The notes beneath the pieces are model-generated. The model worked only from the letters and a program-made list of their open reading frames with translations. It searched no databases and was not told the origin of the DNA. From an uncultured Aquimarina sp. (lineage in GTDB: Bacteria > Bacteroidota > Bacteroidia > Flavobacteriales > Flavobacteriaceae), in contig CANLEM010000001.1 in the NCBI GenBank assembly GCA_947489685.1, positions 1,010,339 through 1,074,338 of the forward strand: a stretch of DNA of 64,000 bases. Direction: 5' to 3'. The position numbers were made by a program, and so were the translations under genes. Position 1 is the stretch's first letter. Every line of letters begins with the position of its first letter. Below are positions 26,401 to 35,414 of the stretch, piece by piece.

Positions 26401-27501
26401 TTAAGATTGAATTACCGGTTCCATTCCCATTTCTTTAAGATGTTTGAAATGAGCAATGATGGCTTTTCGTGTGGTTTTGTATTCGTTATAAGGTAAATTA
26501 AACTCTAATGCGGTTTGTTTTACAATTTTAGAAATTTTGGTATAATGAACATGGCTTATATTTGGGAAAATGTGGTGTTCCACTTGGTGATTTAAACCAC
26601 CGGTAAACCAATTCACTAGTCTATTTTTGGTCGAAAAATTAACAGTCGTAAATAATTGGTGGATAGCCCAAGAATTTTTCATTGTTCCGGTTTGATCCGG
26701 AACGGGCATTTGTGCATCTTCGACCATGTGCGCTAATTGAAATACAACACTTAATATTAATCCAGCAACATAATGCATTATAAAAAAGCCCAATAAAATC
26801 TTCCACCAGGCTATAGACATAAATATCATAGGGATTACAATCCATATTAAAACATAAATCGTTTTGGTAATAACTACAGTGCTCCATTGTTTTAATGGAC
26901 TAGGTAGCTTGCCATAGGATAGTTTACGGGCCAGATAATTCTTGGTTTGTTTGAAATCGGTTGTTAATGCCCAGTTAAAGGTTAATAACCCGTATAGAAA
27001 TATAGAATAATAATGTTGAAATCTATGAAAACGTCTCCATTGAGCATGTTTAGTAAATCGAATCACCCGCCCCGCATCCATATCCTCATCATGACCATGA
27101 ATATTAGTATACGTATGATGCAGTACATTGTGCTGTACTTGCCAGTTGTATACATTTCCGGCTAGGATATAAATACTGTTCCCCATTAATTGATTGATCC
27201 ATTTTTTTGAAGAATATGATCCATGATTTCCATCATGCATTACATTCATACCAACACCTGCCATTCCTACTCCCATAACAACAGTGAGTAGTAACAACCA
27301 CCATTGTGAGATGTTAAGTGTAAGGATTAAAAAATAAGGAGTTAAGAACATAGAAAACATTACGATTGTTTTTAGGTGTAATCTCCAGTTTCCTGTTCGT
27401 TTAATATTATTATCTTTAAAATACTGATTAACGCGCTTGTTTAGTGTTCTAAAGAATTTGGCAGAATCCGCTCTGCTAAACCGTACATTAGGTGTCGTCA
27501 T
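26401..27501 (-). CDS. Fatty acid desaturase, front-end type, without cytochrome b5 domain
   Basis: This integral-membrane di-iron enzyme introduces a double bond into acyl chains. Started at MTTPNVRFSRADSAKFF it has 366 residues; an in-frame ATG 7 codons upstream is possible. The three histidine boxes are HDGNH, HNVLHH and QVEHH within NHQVEHHIFPNISHVHY. The glutamine at the start of the third box is typical of front-end (delta-5/6-like) desaturases. Four to six hydrophobic helices surround the boxes. Electrons would come from a separate ferredoxin or cytochrome. The aminotransferase gene follows 22 nt later. An ATGATCA-N8-TGATCAT repeat lies upstream. Confidence 0.93.
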   Translation of the reverse strand: MTTPNVRFSRADSAKFFRTLNKRVNQYFKDNNIKRTGNWRLHLKTIVMFSMFLTPYFLILTLNISQWWLLLLTVVMGVGMAGVGMNVMHDGNHGSYSSKKWINQLMGNSIYILAGNVYNWQVQHNVLHHTYTNIHGHDEDMDAGRVIRFTKHAQWRRFHRFQHYYSIFLYGLLTFNWALTTDFKQTKNYLARKLSYGKLPSPLKQWSTVVITKTIYVLIWIVIPMIFMSIAWWKILLGFFIMHYVAGLILSVVFQLAHMVEDAQMPVPDQTGTMKNSWAIHQLFTTVNFSTKNRLVNWFTGGLNHQVEHHIFPNISHVHYTKISKIVKQTALEFNLPYNEYKTTRKAIIAHFKHLKEMGMEPVIQS

Positions 27502-27514
27502 GCTATTGAGGTTT

Positions 27515-27536
27515 ATGATCAAACGTTATTGATCAT
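27515..27536. promoter_or_regulatory. Inverted repeat upstream of the desaturase gene
   Basis: ATGATCA (27515-27521) and TGATCAT (27530-27536) are perfect inverted copies with an 8-nt spacer, 14-35 nt before the desaturase start. It may be an operator for lipid-dependent control. No cognate regulator is identified. Confidence 0.35.
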
Positions 27537-27612
27537 TGTAATATTGGGTAAATTTAGGTATTTAAATTTTTTTAAGTTCCTAAAAAGAAGTAAAATATAT
27601 CAGTTTAACATG

Positions 27613-27620
27613 TATTTTTG
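27613..27620 (+). promoter_or_regulatory. Candidate -7 box of rsmG (TATTTTTG)
   Basis: TATTTTTG fits TAnnTTTG, with the rsmG ATG 18 nt downstream, so the leader would be very short. The -33 box is unclear. Confidence 0.4.
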
Positions 27621-27637
27621 CGACTTAACTTGAATTG

Positions 27638-28267
27638 ATGAATATCTTACTAAAATATTTTCCGGATTTAACCGAAGAGCAACAAGATCAATTTTCTAAG
27701 CTGAGAGAATTGTATAAAGAATGGAATGCAAAGATCAATGTGATTTCTCGTAAGGACATAGAGTCGCTATACGAACGACATGTGCTACACTCTCTGGGGA
27801 TAGCCAAAATACAAGGTTTTAAACCTGGGTCTAGTGTTTTAGATGTGGGTACTGGCGGAGGTTTTCCCGGGATTCCTTTGGCGATTTTGTTTCCGGAAAC
27901 CCAATTTTATTTGGTAGATGTTATTGCCAAAAAAATAAAAGTAGTTAATGAAGTAGCAAATGCTTTAGAGCTTAAAAATGTAAAGGCCGAGCAGCGCAGA
28001 GCCGGAACTTTTGATGATCGCTTTGATTTTGTTGTTAGTCGTGCGGTAACAAATATGCCCGATTTTGTAAAATGGGTGCGTAAAAATATAACCAAAAAAA
28101 GTAATCACGAATTGCAAAATGGTATTTTATATCTAAAAGGAGGAGATCTAGCCGAAGAATTATCAAAATTTCCTAAAGCGGTAGAGCATTCTTTATCCAA
28201 TCATTTTGAAGAAGAATTTTTTGAAACAAAAAAAGTAGTGTATCTTCCTTTGAAGTATAAACTTTAA
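27638..28267 (+). CDS. rsmG: 16S rRNA (guanine-N7) methyltransferase RsmG (GidB)
   Basis: RsmG methylates N7 of G527 (E. coli numbering) in 16S rRNA. The protein is 209 residues from the ATG at 27638; the TTG immediately before it is not needed. The SAM-binding motif is VLDVGTGGGFPGIPLAILFP, with further family marks in SLYERHVLHSLG and FVVSRAVTNMPDFVKW. Its stop codon overlaps that of the convergent GNAT gene by 4 nt (TTAA), so neither gene has its own terminator there. Confidence 0.97.
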   Translation: MNILLKYFPDLTEEQQDQFSKLRELYKEWNAKINVISRKDIESLYERHVLHSLGIAKIQGFKPGSSVLDVGTGGGFPGIPLAILFPETQFYLVDVIAKKIKVVNEVANALELKNVKAEQRRAGTFDDRFDFVVSRAVTNMPDFVKWVRKNITKKSNHELQNGILYLKGGDLAEELSKFPKAVEHSLSNHFEEEFFETKKVVYLPLKYKL

Positions 28268-28725
28268 TCTTTTAAATTAAGTCGCATTTCAATTAAATGT
28301 TTTTCAAAACCTGCCTTTTGATAGGCTTTAATTGCTCTTGGATTTTTCTCGTAAACTTTTAATCGAATTTCGTCAAGATCTTTAGAGCTAAACCAATTGC
28401 ATAAATAATTAATGATAAGTTGGCTTATACCTTTTCCGCGATGTTCATCTTTTACATACATAAAACCAATATAACCTAACTGTTTTTGTACGAAAAACTC
28501 GTCTCTGTCTCTGATTTGCCCATAACCACTACCAATGATTTCGTTATTGATTTCTGCTACAACAACCTCTGTATGGCCCGACAAAATGTAATCCTCTATA
28601 CTATAGTAGCTTATTTTTTCAGATTGTTTTAGTGTAGGATCCATTGGGCGTTCGGCCTCAATAATTTTTTGCTCAAAATCAAGAAGAATGGGTAAATCTT
28701 GTATGGTTGCAGTTCTAATAATCAT
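28264..28725 (-). CDS. GNAT-family N-acetyltransferase
   Basis: Started at MIIRTATIQDLPILLDFEQ, this is a 153-residue acetyltransferase; an upstream in-frame Met at 28773 would run into the terminator hairpin and is rejected. The acetyl-CoA loop is VKDEHRGKGISQLIINYL (R/Q-x-x-G-x-G/A type), and the C-terminal VYEKNPRAIKAYQKAGF is typical of GNAT enzymes. The substrate cannot be predicted. It overlaps rsmG tail to tail by 4 nt. Confidence 0.9.
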   Translation of the reverse strand: MIIRTATIQDLPILLDFEQKIIEAERPMDPTLKQSEKISYYSIEDYILSGHTEVVVAEINNEIIGSGYGQIRDRDEFFVQKQLGYIGFMYVKDEHRGKGISQLIINYLCNWFSSKDLDEIRLKVYEKNPRAIKAYQKAGFEKHLIEMRLNLKD

Positions 28726-28749
28726 ATAAAAATCAATAGTAAGGGTAAT

Positions 28750-28781
28750 AAAAAAGGGTGTTCCTAAAAACACCCTTTTTT
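28750..28781. terminator. Terminator after pruA
   Basis: The stem GGGTGTT/AACACCC, extended by A and T runs, has a 6-nt loop. It ends the pruA transcript on the minus strand; the symmetric flanks could also work on the plus strand. Confidence 0.88.
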
Positions 28782-28791
28782 GTTAAGTATT

Positions 28792-30420
28792 TTATTCTCT
28801 TAAGAAAGGATATCTGTAATCCGATGGAGAAACAAAAGTCTCTTTAATTGTTCTGGGAGAAACCCAACGCAGTAGATTTAAATAAGATCCGGCCTTATCA
28901 TTAGTTCCCGAAGCTCTGGCGCCACCAAAAGGTTGTTGCCCAACAACAGCCCCTGTAGGCTTATCGTTGATATAAAAATTACCTGCACTATTTTGTAATG
29001 CTTTTGTAGCTTCTGCCGCTGCATAACGATTTGTAGAGAATATAGCTCCAGTAAGGGCGTATTCACTAGTTTCGTCGATCAATTTTAGTGTTTCTAGCCA
29101 CTGGTTATCATCATATACATAAATTGTAATTACTGGGCCAAAAAGCTCTGTACACATAGTGGTGTATTTTGGATCATTGGCAAGAATTACTGTAGGTTCA
29201 ATAAAATATCCTTTAGATTTATCATAGTTACCACCAGCAATAATTTCTGCGTCAGCATCATTTTTAGCTTGATCGATATACTTAGCAAGCTTGTCAAAAG
29301 AGCCTTCATGAATTACCGCTGTAATAAAATTACTCATATCCTCGGGTGATCCCATTTTAAAGGACTTAATATCTTCCTTCAAAAACTTCTCAACATCGGC
29401 CCATAAACTTTTAGGAATATAAGCTCTAGAAGCGGCACTACATTTTTGTCCTTGAAACTCAAAGGCTCCTCTCGAGATTCCGGTGGCCACTTGCTTAGCA
29501 TTTGCGCTTGGATGAGCGACAATAAAATCTTTACCACCAGTTTCTCCTACAATCCTTGGATATGTTTTATAGTTGTGAATATTGGCTCCGATTTTTGCCC
29601 AAATATCTTTAAATACATGAGTACTTCCGGTAAAGTGGATACCTGCAAAATCAGGACTGGCCAGGACAGTATCGGTAATCATTACTGGATCTCCGTACAC
29701 AACATTGATTACGCCATCTGGCACACCTGCTTCTTTAAAAATATCTACGATAACTTTTGCAGAATAGATCTGACTATCACTTGGTTTCCATACTACAGTA
29801 TTTCCCATTAATGCAGCACTTGCAGGAAGGTTTCCTGCTATTGCTGTAAAGTTAAATGGTGTAATGGCGTATACAAAACCTTCCAATGGTCGGTACTCTA
29901 ATCTATTCCATGCCTCAGAAGTAGAATCAGGTTGATCCTCATATATTTGAGTCATAAATTCTACATTGAAACGTAAAAAATCAATGAACTCACAGGCGGC
30001 ATCAATTTCGGCCTGAAAAATATTTTTCGATTGCGCAAGCATTGTAGCCGCATTTATTTTCGCGCGGTAAGGACCTGCAATCAATTCTGCGGCTCTTAAA
30101 AAAACTGCGGCACGTTGTTCCCATGCAAGATCGGCCCATTGTTCTCTTGCCTGTATAGCAGTGTCAATTGCCTTTTGAATGTGTGTTTTTTCTGCCTTGT
30201 GATACGTTCCTAAAACGTGCTTATGATCATGAGGAGGAGATATTGTACCTGTATCTCCGGTTTTAATCTCTTCACCATTAATATATAGCGGAACATCTAT
30301 AGTGTCACTATACATTTTTTTATAAGTAGCCAGAACTTCTTCTCTCTCCGGTGTGCCCGGAGCGTATGACTTTACGGGTTCATTAATTGCTGTAGGAACT
30401 TGAAAAAAACCTTTTCCCAT
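28792..30420 (-). CDS. pruA: L-glutamate gamma-semialdehyde dehydrogenase (1-pyrroline-5-carboxylate dehydrogenase)
   Basis: This NAD-dependent aldehyde dehydrogenase oxidises glutamate semialdehyde to glutamate in proline and arginine degradation. The 542-residue length matches the stand-alone bacterial and mitochondrial form. The catalytic Cys327 lies in FEFQGQKCSAASRAY and the general base Glu293 in VGETGGKDF. The nucleotide-binding region includes ITPFNFTAIAGNLPASAALM and FTGSTHVF. The C-terminal NDKPTGAVVGQQPFGGARAS segment is typical of the P5CDH subfamily. No proline dehydrogenase gene is in the window. A TAtcTTTG box lies about 65 nt upstream. Confidence 0.97.
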   Translation of the reverse strand: MGKGFFQVPTAINEPVKSYAPGTPEREEVLATYKKMYSDTIDVPLYINGEEIKTGDTGTISPPHDHKHVLGTYHKAEKTHIQKAIDTAIQAREQWADLAWEQRAAVFLRAAELIAGPYRAKINAATMLAQSKNIFQAEIDAACEFIDFLRFNVEFMTQIYEDQPDSTSEAWNRLEYRPLEGFVYAITPFNFTAIAGNLPASAALMGNTVVWKPSDSQIYSAKVIVDIFKEAGVPDGVINVVYGDPVMITDTVLASPDFAGIHFTGSTHVFKDIWAKIGANIHNYKTYPRIVGETGGKDFIVAHPSANAKQVATGISRGAFEFQGQKCSAASRAYIPKSLWADVEKFLKEDIKSFKMGSPEDMSNFITAVIHEGSFDKLAKYIDQAKNDADAEIIAGGNYDKSKGYFIEPTVILANDPKYTTMCTELFGPVITIYVYDDNQWLETLKLIDETSEYALTGAIFSTNRYAAAEATKALQNSAGNFYINDKPTGAVVGQQPFGGARASGTNDKAGSYLNLLRWVSPRTIKETFVSPSDYRYPFLRE

Positions 30421-30484
30421 AATGTAATGTGTTGTTTAAGATTATTAAGATGCGTTATCTAAATGAGTTAGTCAATTAGGATAG

Positions 30485-30492
30485 CAAAGATA
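30485..30492 (-). promoter_or_regulatory. Candidate -7 box of pruA (TATCTTTG)
   Basis: TATCTTTG on the minus strand matches TAnnTTTG, 65 nt before the pruA start. Confidence 0.4.
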
Positions 30493-30592
30493 GAAAATTA
30501 AAAAAGCTAATATCTATTTTAACCTTTTATAAACATTGTGGAGTATGTATTTTTTTTTGTAAGTTGTCGGATATTTAGCCGACCCAAAATTT

Positions 30593-31309
30593 ATGTGTAC
30601 AGTAACGTTAATTCCAACTCAAGAAAATAATTTTATTCTTACCTCTAATCGTGATGAGGCTATTAATAGAAAAACATTACTTCCTGAGTTTTATCAAGTA
30701 AATAAAACAAGAATGCTTTTCCCCAAAGATGCAGTTGCAGGAGGAACTTGGATAGGGGTAAGTGATAAAAATACAATGATATGTTTGTTAAATGGAGGCT
30801 TTGAAATTCATGAAAGACTTACTTCTTATAGACAAAGTAGAGGTGTGGTTGTCAAGGATTTGTTAGAAGCTGATCATTTACAACAAGCTATCTTAGCATA
30901 TGATTATACTGGTATAGAGCCTTTTACTATAGTTGCAGCAAATTGGCAATCTGATTTAGAGCTTTTTGAGCTGGTTTGGGATGGAGAGAAGAAACATTTT
31001 CGATCTTTGGAAAAAGAGACGTATATATGGTCTTCTTCTACGCTCTACAATCAAAAGATGAAAACTATTCGTAAAAAGTGGTTCGATACCTTTAAGAAAG
31101 AAAATATTCATACTCCAAATACATTGCTCGATTTTCATAAAAATGCGGGGATAGGAGATAAGGATGTTGATCTGCAGATCGATAGAGGGTTTTTAAAAAC
31201 GAGAAGTATTACGCAAATCGTTAAAAATGAAGAAGAGCTATCTATGCGATATGAGAACTTACAAAATAAAGAAGTAAGTACTGTTATTTTTGAAGCTATA
31301 ACCGCGTGA
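30593..31309 (+). CDS. NRDE-family protein (TANGO2-like)
   Basis: The 238-residue protein starts with MCTVTLIP and contains TSNRDEAINRKT, the Asn-Arg-Asp-Glu signature of the TANGO2/NRDE family; GGTWIGVSDKN and LLNGGFEIHERL also fit. The Cys2 after Met removal would be N-terminal, as in Ntn-hydrolase-like folds, but no reaction is established for bacterial members; eukaryotic TANGO2 has been linked to haem or acyl-CoA handling. Its stop codon overlaps the GTG start of the next gene (GTGA), so the two proteins are probably made together. Confidence 0.9.
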   Translation: MCTVTLIPTQENNFILTSNRDEAINRKTLLPEFYQVNKTRMLFPKDAVAGGTWIGVSDKNTMICLLNGGFEIHERLTSYRQSRGVVVKDLLEADHLQQAILAYDYTGIEPFTIVAANWQSDLELFELVWDGEKKHFRSLEKETYIWSSSTLYNQKMKTIRKKWFDTFKKENIHTPNTLLDFHKNAGIGDKDVDLQIDRGFLKTRSITQIVKNEEELSMRYENLQNKEVSTVIFEAITA

Positions 31310-32298
31310 ACTACACAGGTAAAATAATTTCGCTTGCCTTTCCTGATACCTTTGTTCGTTTTTCTGATGAGAAGAACGCTTCAAATCTATTACAATTATT
31401 TGGTTTGGGTAAAAATGGAATCATCAAAGCAGGACATGCAGCTTTTGTTCTTATCGAAAATAAAACAGGGATTGCAGAATATTATGATTTTGGCCGATAT
31501 ATTACGCCTCAAGGTAAAGGCAGGGTACGAAGCGCTATTACAGATGTTGAGTTAGAAATACCTTTTAAAGCTAAGTTTACAACAGATGGAGAGCTAGCAA
31601 ATGTTGATGAGTTTTTATTGTGGTTAGAAAAGCACCCCGAAAAAACTCATGGTAGTGGTCGATTAGTAGCCTCTGTTTGTGATTGTATTTTTTATGATAA
31701 GGCCAAGGCTTATGTTTTAGAGACACAAAATAAAGGTAGTATTCCTTATTCTACATTTAGAAAAGAAGGTAGTAATTGCTCGAGAATCGTTACCGATACG
31801 CTTTTAGAAAGTACAGATAATAGCAAAATAAGGATCCCATTATTGCGAAATAAAATGTTCACTCCAAGCCCTTTGGGTAATGTTGAAAAATCACGTTTAG
31901 GTAATCCTATTTATCAAGTTGAAAAAGGAGAACTAATAGTATATCCAGGATCTGTTTTTAGAGAAAATCTGACAAATTATTTTGATAAGAAAATCCCTAA
32001 GATGATGAATAATCATGTTGTTAACCCTAAAGGATTTTTGAAGAATGCTCATTTTTTGGATGGGATAGGAAGCAGTGCTTATTTTGTTATGAATTCTTGT
32101 GATTTTGATGATGATTTGTACGAAATTATAAGGTATACAGAATGTGGAGAAAAAGATTTTAAAGGGTTGTTTTCTGCAAATAGTCGATTCGATATCACTA
32201 AAGAATTTTCTTTTGTCTATGACTCAAATTGTAAATATTGCCATGTAGAACAGGATGGGGATACTATACGATTCGATTTGGTTAAAAGAATAGTGTAA
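31306..32298 (+). CDS. DUF6695-type protein, permuted papain-like fold candidate
   Basis: The 330-residue protein starts at GTG 31306, overlapping the stop codon of the TANGO2-like gene by 4 nt. I believe it belongs to the Bacteroidota family DUF6695. Residues 40-66 (IKAGHAAFVLI, AEYYDFGRYI) and 155-165 (EGSNCSRIVTDTL) place a histidine (His44) before a cysteine (Cys158). This order is that of circularly permuted NlpC/P60-like hydrolases, in which the cysteine is the nucleophile. A hydrolase or transferase role is therefore possible but not shown. No signal peptide is seen, so it is likely cytoplasmic. Confidence 0.8.
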   Translation: MNYTGKIISLAFPDTFVRFSDEKNASNLLQLFGLGKNGIIKAGHAAFVLIENKTGIAEYYDFGRYITPQGKGRVRSAITDVELEIPFKAKFTTDGELANVDEFLLWLEKHPEKTHGSGRLVASVCDCIFYDKAKAYVLETQNKGSIPYSTFRKEGSNCSRIVTDTLLESTDNSKIRIPLLRNKMFTPSPLGNVEKSRLGNPIYQVEKGELIVYPGSVFRENLTNYFDKKIPKMMNNHVVNPKGFLKNAHFLDGIGSSAYFVMNSCDFDDDLYEIIRYTECGEKDFKGLFSANSRFDITKEFSFVYDSNCKYCHVEQDGDTIRFDLVKRIV

Positions 32299-32335
32299 CG
32301 CCAAAAAATGTAAATTAATAAAATGCGTTTTGCGA

Positions 32336-32722
32336 TCAATTAAGTGCAAATGGAGCACTTAGTTTAAAGCCAGGAATTAACACTTTGAATTTTTTAGTAG
32401 ATGTAAAATTAACCATATTATAGTGCCCTTTCATGGCTCCAAATGGAGAGCTAAGAAGGCATCCGCTATTATATGTATGCGACTCTCCTGGTTTTAGAAC
32501 TGGCTTTTTGCCTATTACACCTTCTCCTTCTACAATTTCTGTACTATTTAATGCATCTTTTATTTCCCAAAAACGTGAAGTGAGTTGTACAGAATCTTTA
32601 CTTTGATTCTCTATAGTGATACGATAACCAAAGGCAAAATGAATCTTGTAGTTCTTATAGAACGTACCTTCAAAGGTGGTGTCCACCGAAATTTTTATAC
32701 CTCTTGTTATTTGTTGAACCAT
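32336..32722 (-). CDS. apaG: ApaG-domain protein
   Basis: The 128-residue protein is a single ApaG domain, a small immunoglobulin-like beta fold. Recognisable parts are FAFGYRITIENQSKDSVQLT, SRFWEIKDALN, VVGxxP-type EGVIGKKPVLKPGESHTYNS and SPFGAMKGHYNMV. ApaG has been linked to cobalt/magnesium homeostasis in enterobacteria, but the molecular activity is unclear. The DUF3667 gene ends 1 nt upstream on the same strand, so they are probably co-transcribed. Confidence 0.95.
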   Translation of the reverse strand: MVQQITRGIKISVDTTFEGTFYKNYKIHFAFGYRITIENQSKDSVQLTSRFWEIKDALNSTEIVEGEGVIGKKPVLKPGESHTYNSGCLLSSPFGAMKGHYNMVNFTSTKKFKVLIPGFKLSAPFALN

Positions 32723-32723
32723 T

Positions 32724-33875
32724 CTAAAAAATAAAAATTGATCCTGCTATTGTAATGGCTGAGCCAATACCTGCTAAGATAAAAAATAAAACATTCAATA
32801 ATAGAAATTTAACAATAGTTTTACCTCTTCCTTGAGCATAAAATTTACGCATCGCTTTGTATAGGTAAAAGAGAAATATCATTATGGCAATACCCGAAGC
32901 TGTGTTGCTTTTTGTAATCTGATCAATTAATATGGATATTCCGATAAGTATAAAAAACATAGTTTGAGTATGGAAAGTAAATACCAAATGTTCCATATAG
33001 GTGTAAGGTCTGCGAACATATAGCAGCCAGATACTTAATGCGAAGAACGGAAGAAAGAAAAATATGATAAAAGGCAACTTGTTAAATATAAATTCTAATA
33101 ATTCGCGACCATAATTATCATTAATACTATTTGTTTTTATGGCTCTATGATAGATGTATTTATTATACCTGTTTTTTTTGTGTTTTAATTCTGTTAGGGC
33201 ACGAATAGCAGAAATCTCACCTGTTTTGTCATAATGATCATCATACATAGCCCATAGTTTTGTGCTTTTCTTAAAAAAACTCATGGTATCTATCTGTTCT
33301 TGAGAGTAGTAGGTTGCTTCTTCAGGTTTTTCATCTGTTTTGAATAAAGGAGATGTGTTTTCTATTTCTTCTAGATTCTTGGTAATTTCTTGTTTTTGTA
33401 ATGCCGATAATCCTTTGTTTTGATTTATTTCTTCACTAACATGTTGTTTTAAAGAATCTACATCAATGTTGTCTTTTATTTCATTAACTGCATTTTTTCC
33501 TTTAGAAATTCCATCCTCTACTCCTGTGCTAAAGCTATCAAAATCAATAAATAAGCCATTGATAATAAAAAATATGATAGAAACACTAAGGTAAAACCGA
33601 AAGGGATTGGCATATTTGACTCTTATGCCTTCAATATAATCTTTAGAAATTTTTCCTGGACTAAATAATAAGGCAATTATAGTGTGCCTTAATCTAGAAT
33701 CGTAGGAGAAAATACTGGCAAAAAACTCACCAAAAAAGTCTTTTAATGATAACTTTTTGGTGGTGTTAATTTGTCCGCAATTGTGGCAGTAGCGATCAAT
33801 CATATCCAAAGGAACCCCACAATTAAGACATTCGTTTCCACGATATTTTTTTAAAAATCTCCCCTTATCTTTCAT
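32724..33875 (-). CDS. DUF3667 membrane protein with N-terminal zinc ribbon
   Basis: The 383-residue protein begins with a treble-clef-like zinc ribbon (NECLNCGVPL and YCHNCGQI, four cysteines in residues 16-38). The family core LKDFFGEFFASIFSYDSRLR follows, then about five membrane helices. Between the first and second helices lies a long charged segment (residues 115-240). DUF3667 proteins are widespread in Bacteroidota and their role is unknown. The gene is upstream of apaG with a 1-nt gap and downstream of the T9SS Plug gene. Confidence 0.9.
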   Translation of the reverse strand: MKDKGRFLKKYRGNECLNCGVPLDMIDRYCHNCGQINTTKKLSLKDFFGEFFASIFSYDSRLRHTIIALLFSPGKISKDYIEGIRVKYANPFRFYLSVSIIFFIINGLFIDFDSFSTGVEDGISKGKNAVNEIKDNIDVDSLKQHVSEEINQNKGLSALQKQEITKNLEEIENTSPLFKTDEKPEEATYYSQEQIDTMSFFKKSTKLWAMYDDHYDKTGEISAIRALTELKHKKNRYNKYIYHRAIKTNSINDNYGRELLEFIFNKLPFIIFFFLPFFALSIWLLYVRRPYTYMEHLVFTFHTQTMFFILIGISILIDQITKSNTASGIAIMIFLFYLYKAMRKFYAQGRGKTIVKFLLLNVLFFILAGIGSAITIAGSIFIF

Positions 33876-33953
33876 GAATAGTTAGTTTGTCCCAAGTAGG
33901 TGACTAAAATAAAAGGAGTTTATTACAATGCCAAAAATGAATGCCTAAATATT

Positions 33954-35225
33954 CTAATTTGTAATAGTCGAAGAGTTCCCTATGCCTTTTCCGATAGCAC
34001 GATCATATCGAGCGCCTGGAGCTCTGTAGTAGGGAATAACAATGTATTCGTTTTCGGTTTCATCAAAATTACCACTAATAAATCCAGGATCAAGAGTTCC
34101 ATCTTCTCTTAATAAAACGTACTTATAATTATAAAAACCTTGCTTAAATAATCTTGTTGCGTAATAAAAACCACTTTCTTTATCGTATTGCAATTTTGTA
34201 GAATCATCAAGAGCGTAGTTATTAAAATTCCCATAAATATGAAGTTCTCCATTTCCTACGGGCTCATAAGATTCTAATAAAAAATGCATAGATACATAGT
34301 CCGCTTCAACATTATTGTTGTCACTGGCGTTAAGATTTCTAATCACGAAATTGCCGTTAATGTCTGGATTATAAGTGTATTTCCTGTTTGCTCGAGTAAT
34401 ATTACGATGCAGATAATTGTGGTATATATCTTTTAGTTCAATCTTTGCTATACTGCCATAGGCAGCTCTTATATCTTTACTGTCAAATGATAAATATTCG
34501 TTTCCTCCCCAAAAACTAGATTCTTGATCATATTTGTATACCAATTTATTGGCTATTGTGAATTGAGGAATAAGGTTGGTAATTGCTTGTTTAATGTCAT
34601 TGTTTTGAATGACAAGAGTTTTTACAGTTTTTTTGGGGTTTCGAAGAATTTGACTTGGAGAGTTGATTTCAAATTGAATAGATTGCCTTGTGTCAATATA
34701 TTTAAAATCTCTTGATCTTTTAGTGTATACCTTTACAGAGGTTAGCGGTTCGTAGATAATAAATTTACGAGAAAACACAGTTTCATCGTCATCATTATAT
34801 ATTTCTAACATATAGTTCCCGCTTACTTTTAATCCTCTGGTATCTTCATTAGGGATACTTAATGTATAATGACTATACATTTGTAAGGTGTTAAACGAGT
34901 TTTCGTAGTTTACGATTCTTATTTCGTCAAAACCATCCATGTACTCGTTTTTGTATAGAACCGATGGTGTCCAATCAAAATTGTAATGTGTGATTCTGTA
35001 ATAGTAATCGGCTTCATCTCCATTAATATCATCAAATGTAATTTGTAGAGCTTCTCCTAATTTGATGATCGGAATTCCGGCAAATTCTGCATCTCCTGTA
35101 AATTGAATAGTTCTAATGTAATCAACGGCAGGGGTCTCATCAACAATAGGTTGGGCAATACTACTGAGGTTGCTGTTTGTGAGTACAACGATTAATATTA
35201 TGATTTGTTGAAGTGTTTTAGACAT
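33954..35225 (-). CDS. Type IX secretion system Plug protein (former DUF5103)
   Basis: Started at MSKTLQQIIILIVVL the protein has 423 residues, with a signal peptide ending near SSIAQ; an upstream in-frame Met 11 codons earlier is less likely. It matches the DUF5103 family, now described as the Plug that closes the periplasmic end of the SprA translocon. The N-terminal domain has IRTIQFTGDAEFAGIPIIKL and the later part YEPLTSVKVYTKRSRDFKYI and VYKYDQESSFWGGNEYL-like beta segments. It therefore belongs with PorT as T9SS machinery. It is head-to-head with nqrA. Confidence 0.87.
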   Translation of the reverse strand: MSKTLQQIIILIVVLTNSNLSSIAQPIVDETPAVDYIRTIQFTGDAEFAGIPIIKLGEALQITFDDINGDEADYYYRITHYNFDWTPSVLYKNEYMDGFDEIRIVNYENSFNTLQMYSHYTLSIPNEDTRGLKVSGNYMLEIYNDDDETVFSRKFIIYEPLTSVKVYTKRSRDFKYIDTRQSIQFEINSPSQILRNPKKTVKTLVIQNNDIKQAITNLIPQFTIANKLVYKYDQESSFWGGNEYLSFDSKDIRAAYGSIAKIELKDIYHNYLHRNITRANRKYTYNPDINGNFVIRNLNASDNNNVEADYVSMHFLLESYEPVGNGELHIYGNFNNYALDDSTKLQYDKESGFYYATRLFKQGFYNYKYVLLREDGTLDPGFISGNFDETENEYIVIPYYRAPGARYDRAIGKGIGNSSTITN

Positions 35226-35347
35226 TATTGAGGATGTTGTGGGTATAAATATAAACAAAATACGTGCCTAAATGTTAAAGAGGCTTTCTTTCTGGCGAAA
35301 ACCTTTATTTAGAAACATTATAAATAAAATCTTATAACACAACCTGC

Positions 35348-35378
35348 TTTCACTTACGTGTTTTAATTAGTAAATTTG
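35348..35378 (+). promoter_or_regulatory. Promoter candidate of the nqr operon
   Basis: TTTC (35348-35351), 19 nt spacer, then TAAATTTG (35371-35378) fits the TTTG-N19-TAnnTTTG Bacteroidota consensus with one change. The nqrA start is 36 nt after the -7 box. Confidence 0.6.
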
Positions 35379-35414
35379 CACGATTTTTTTAGTTAATTAA
35401 CATAGACTACAAAT

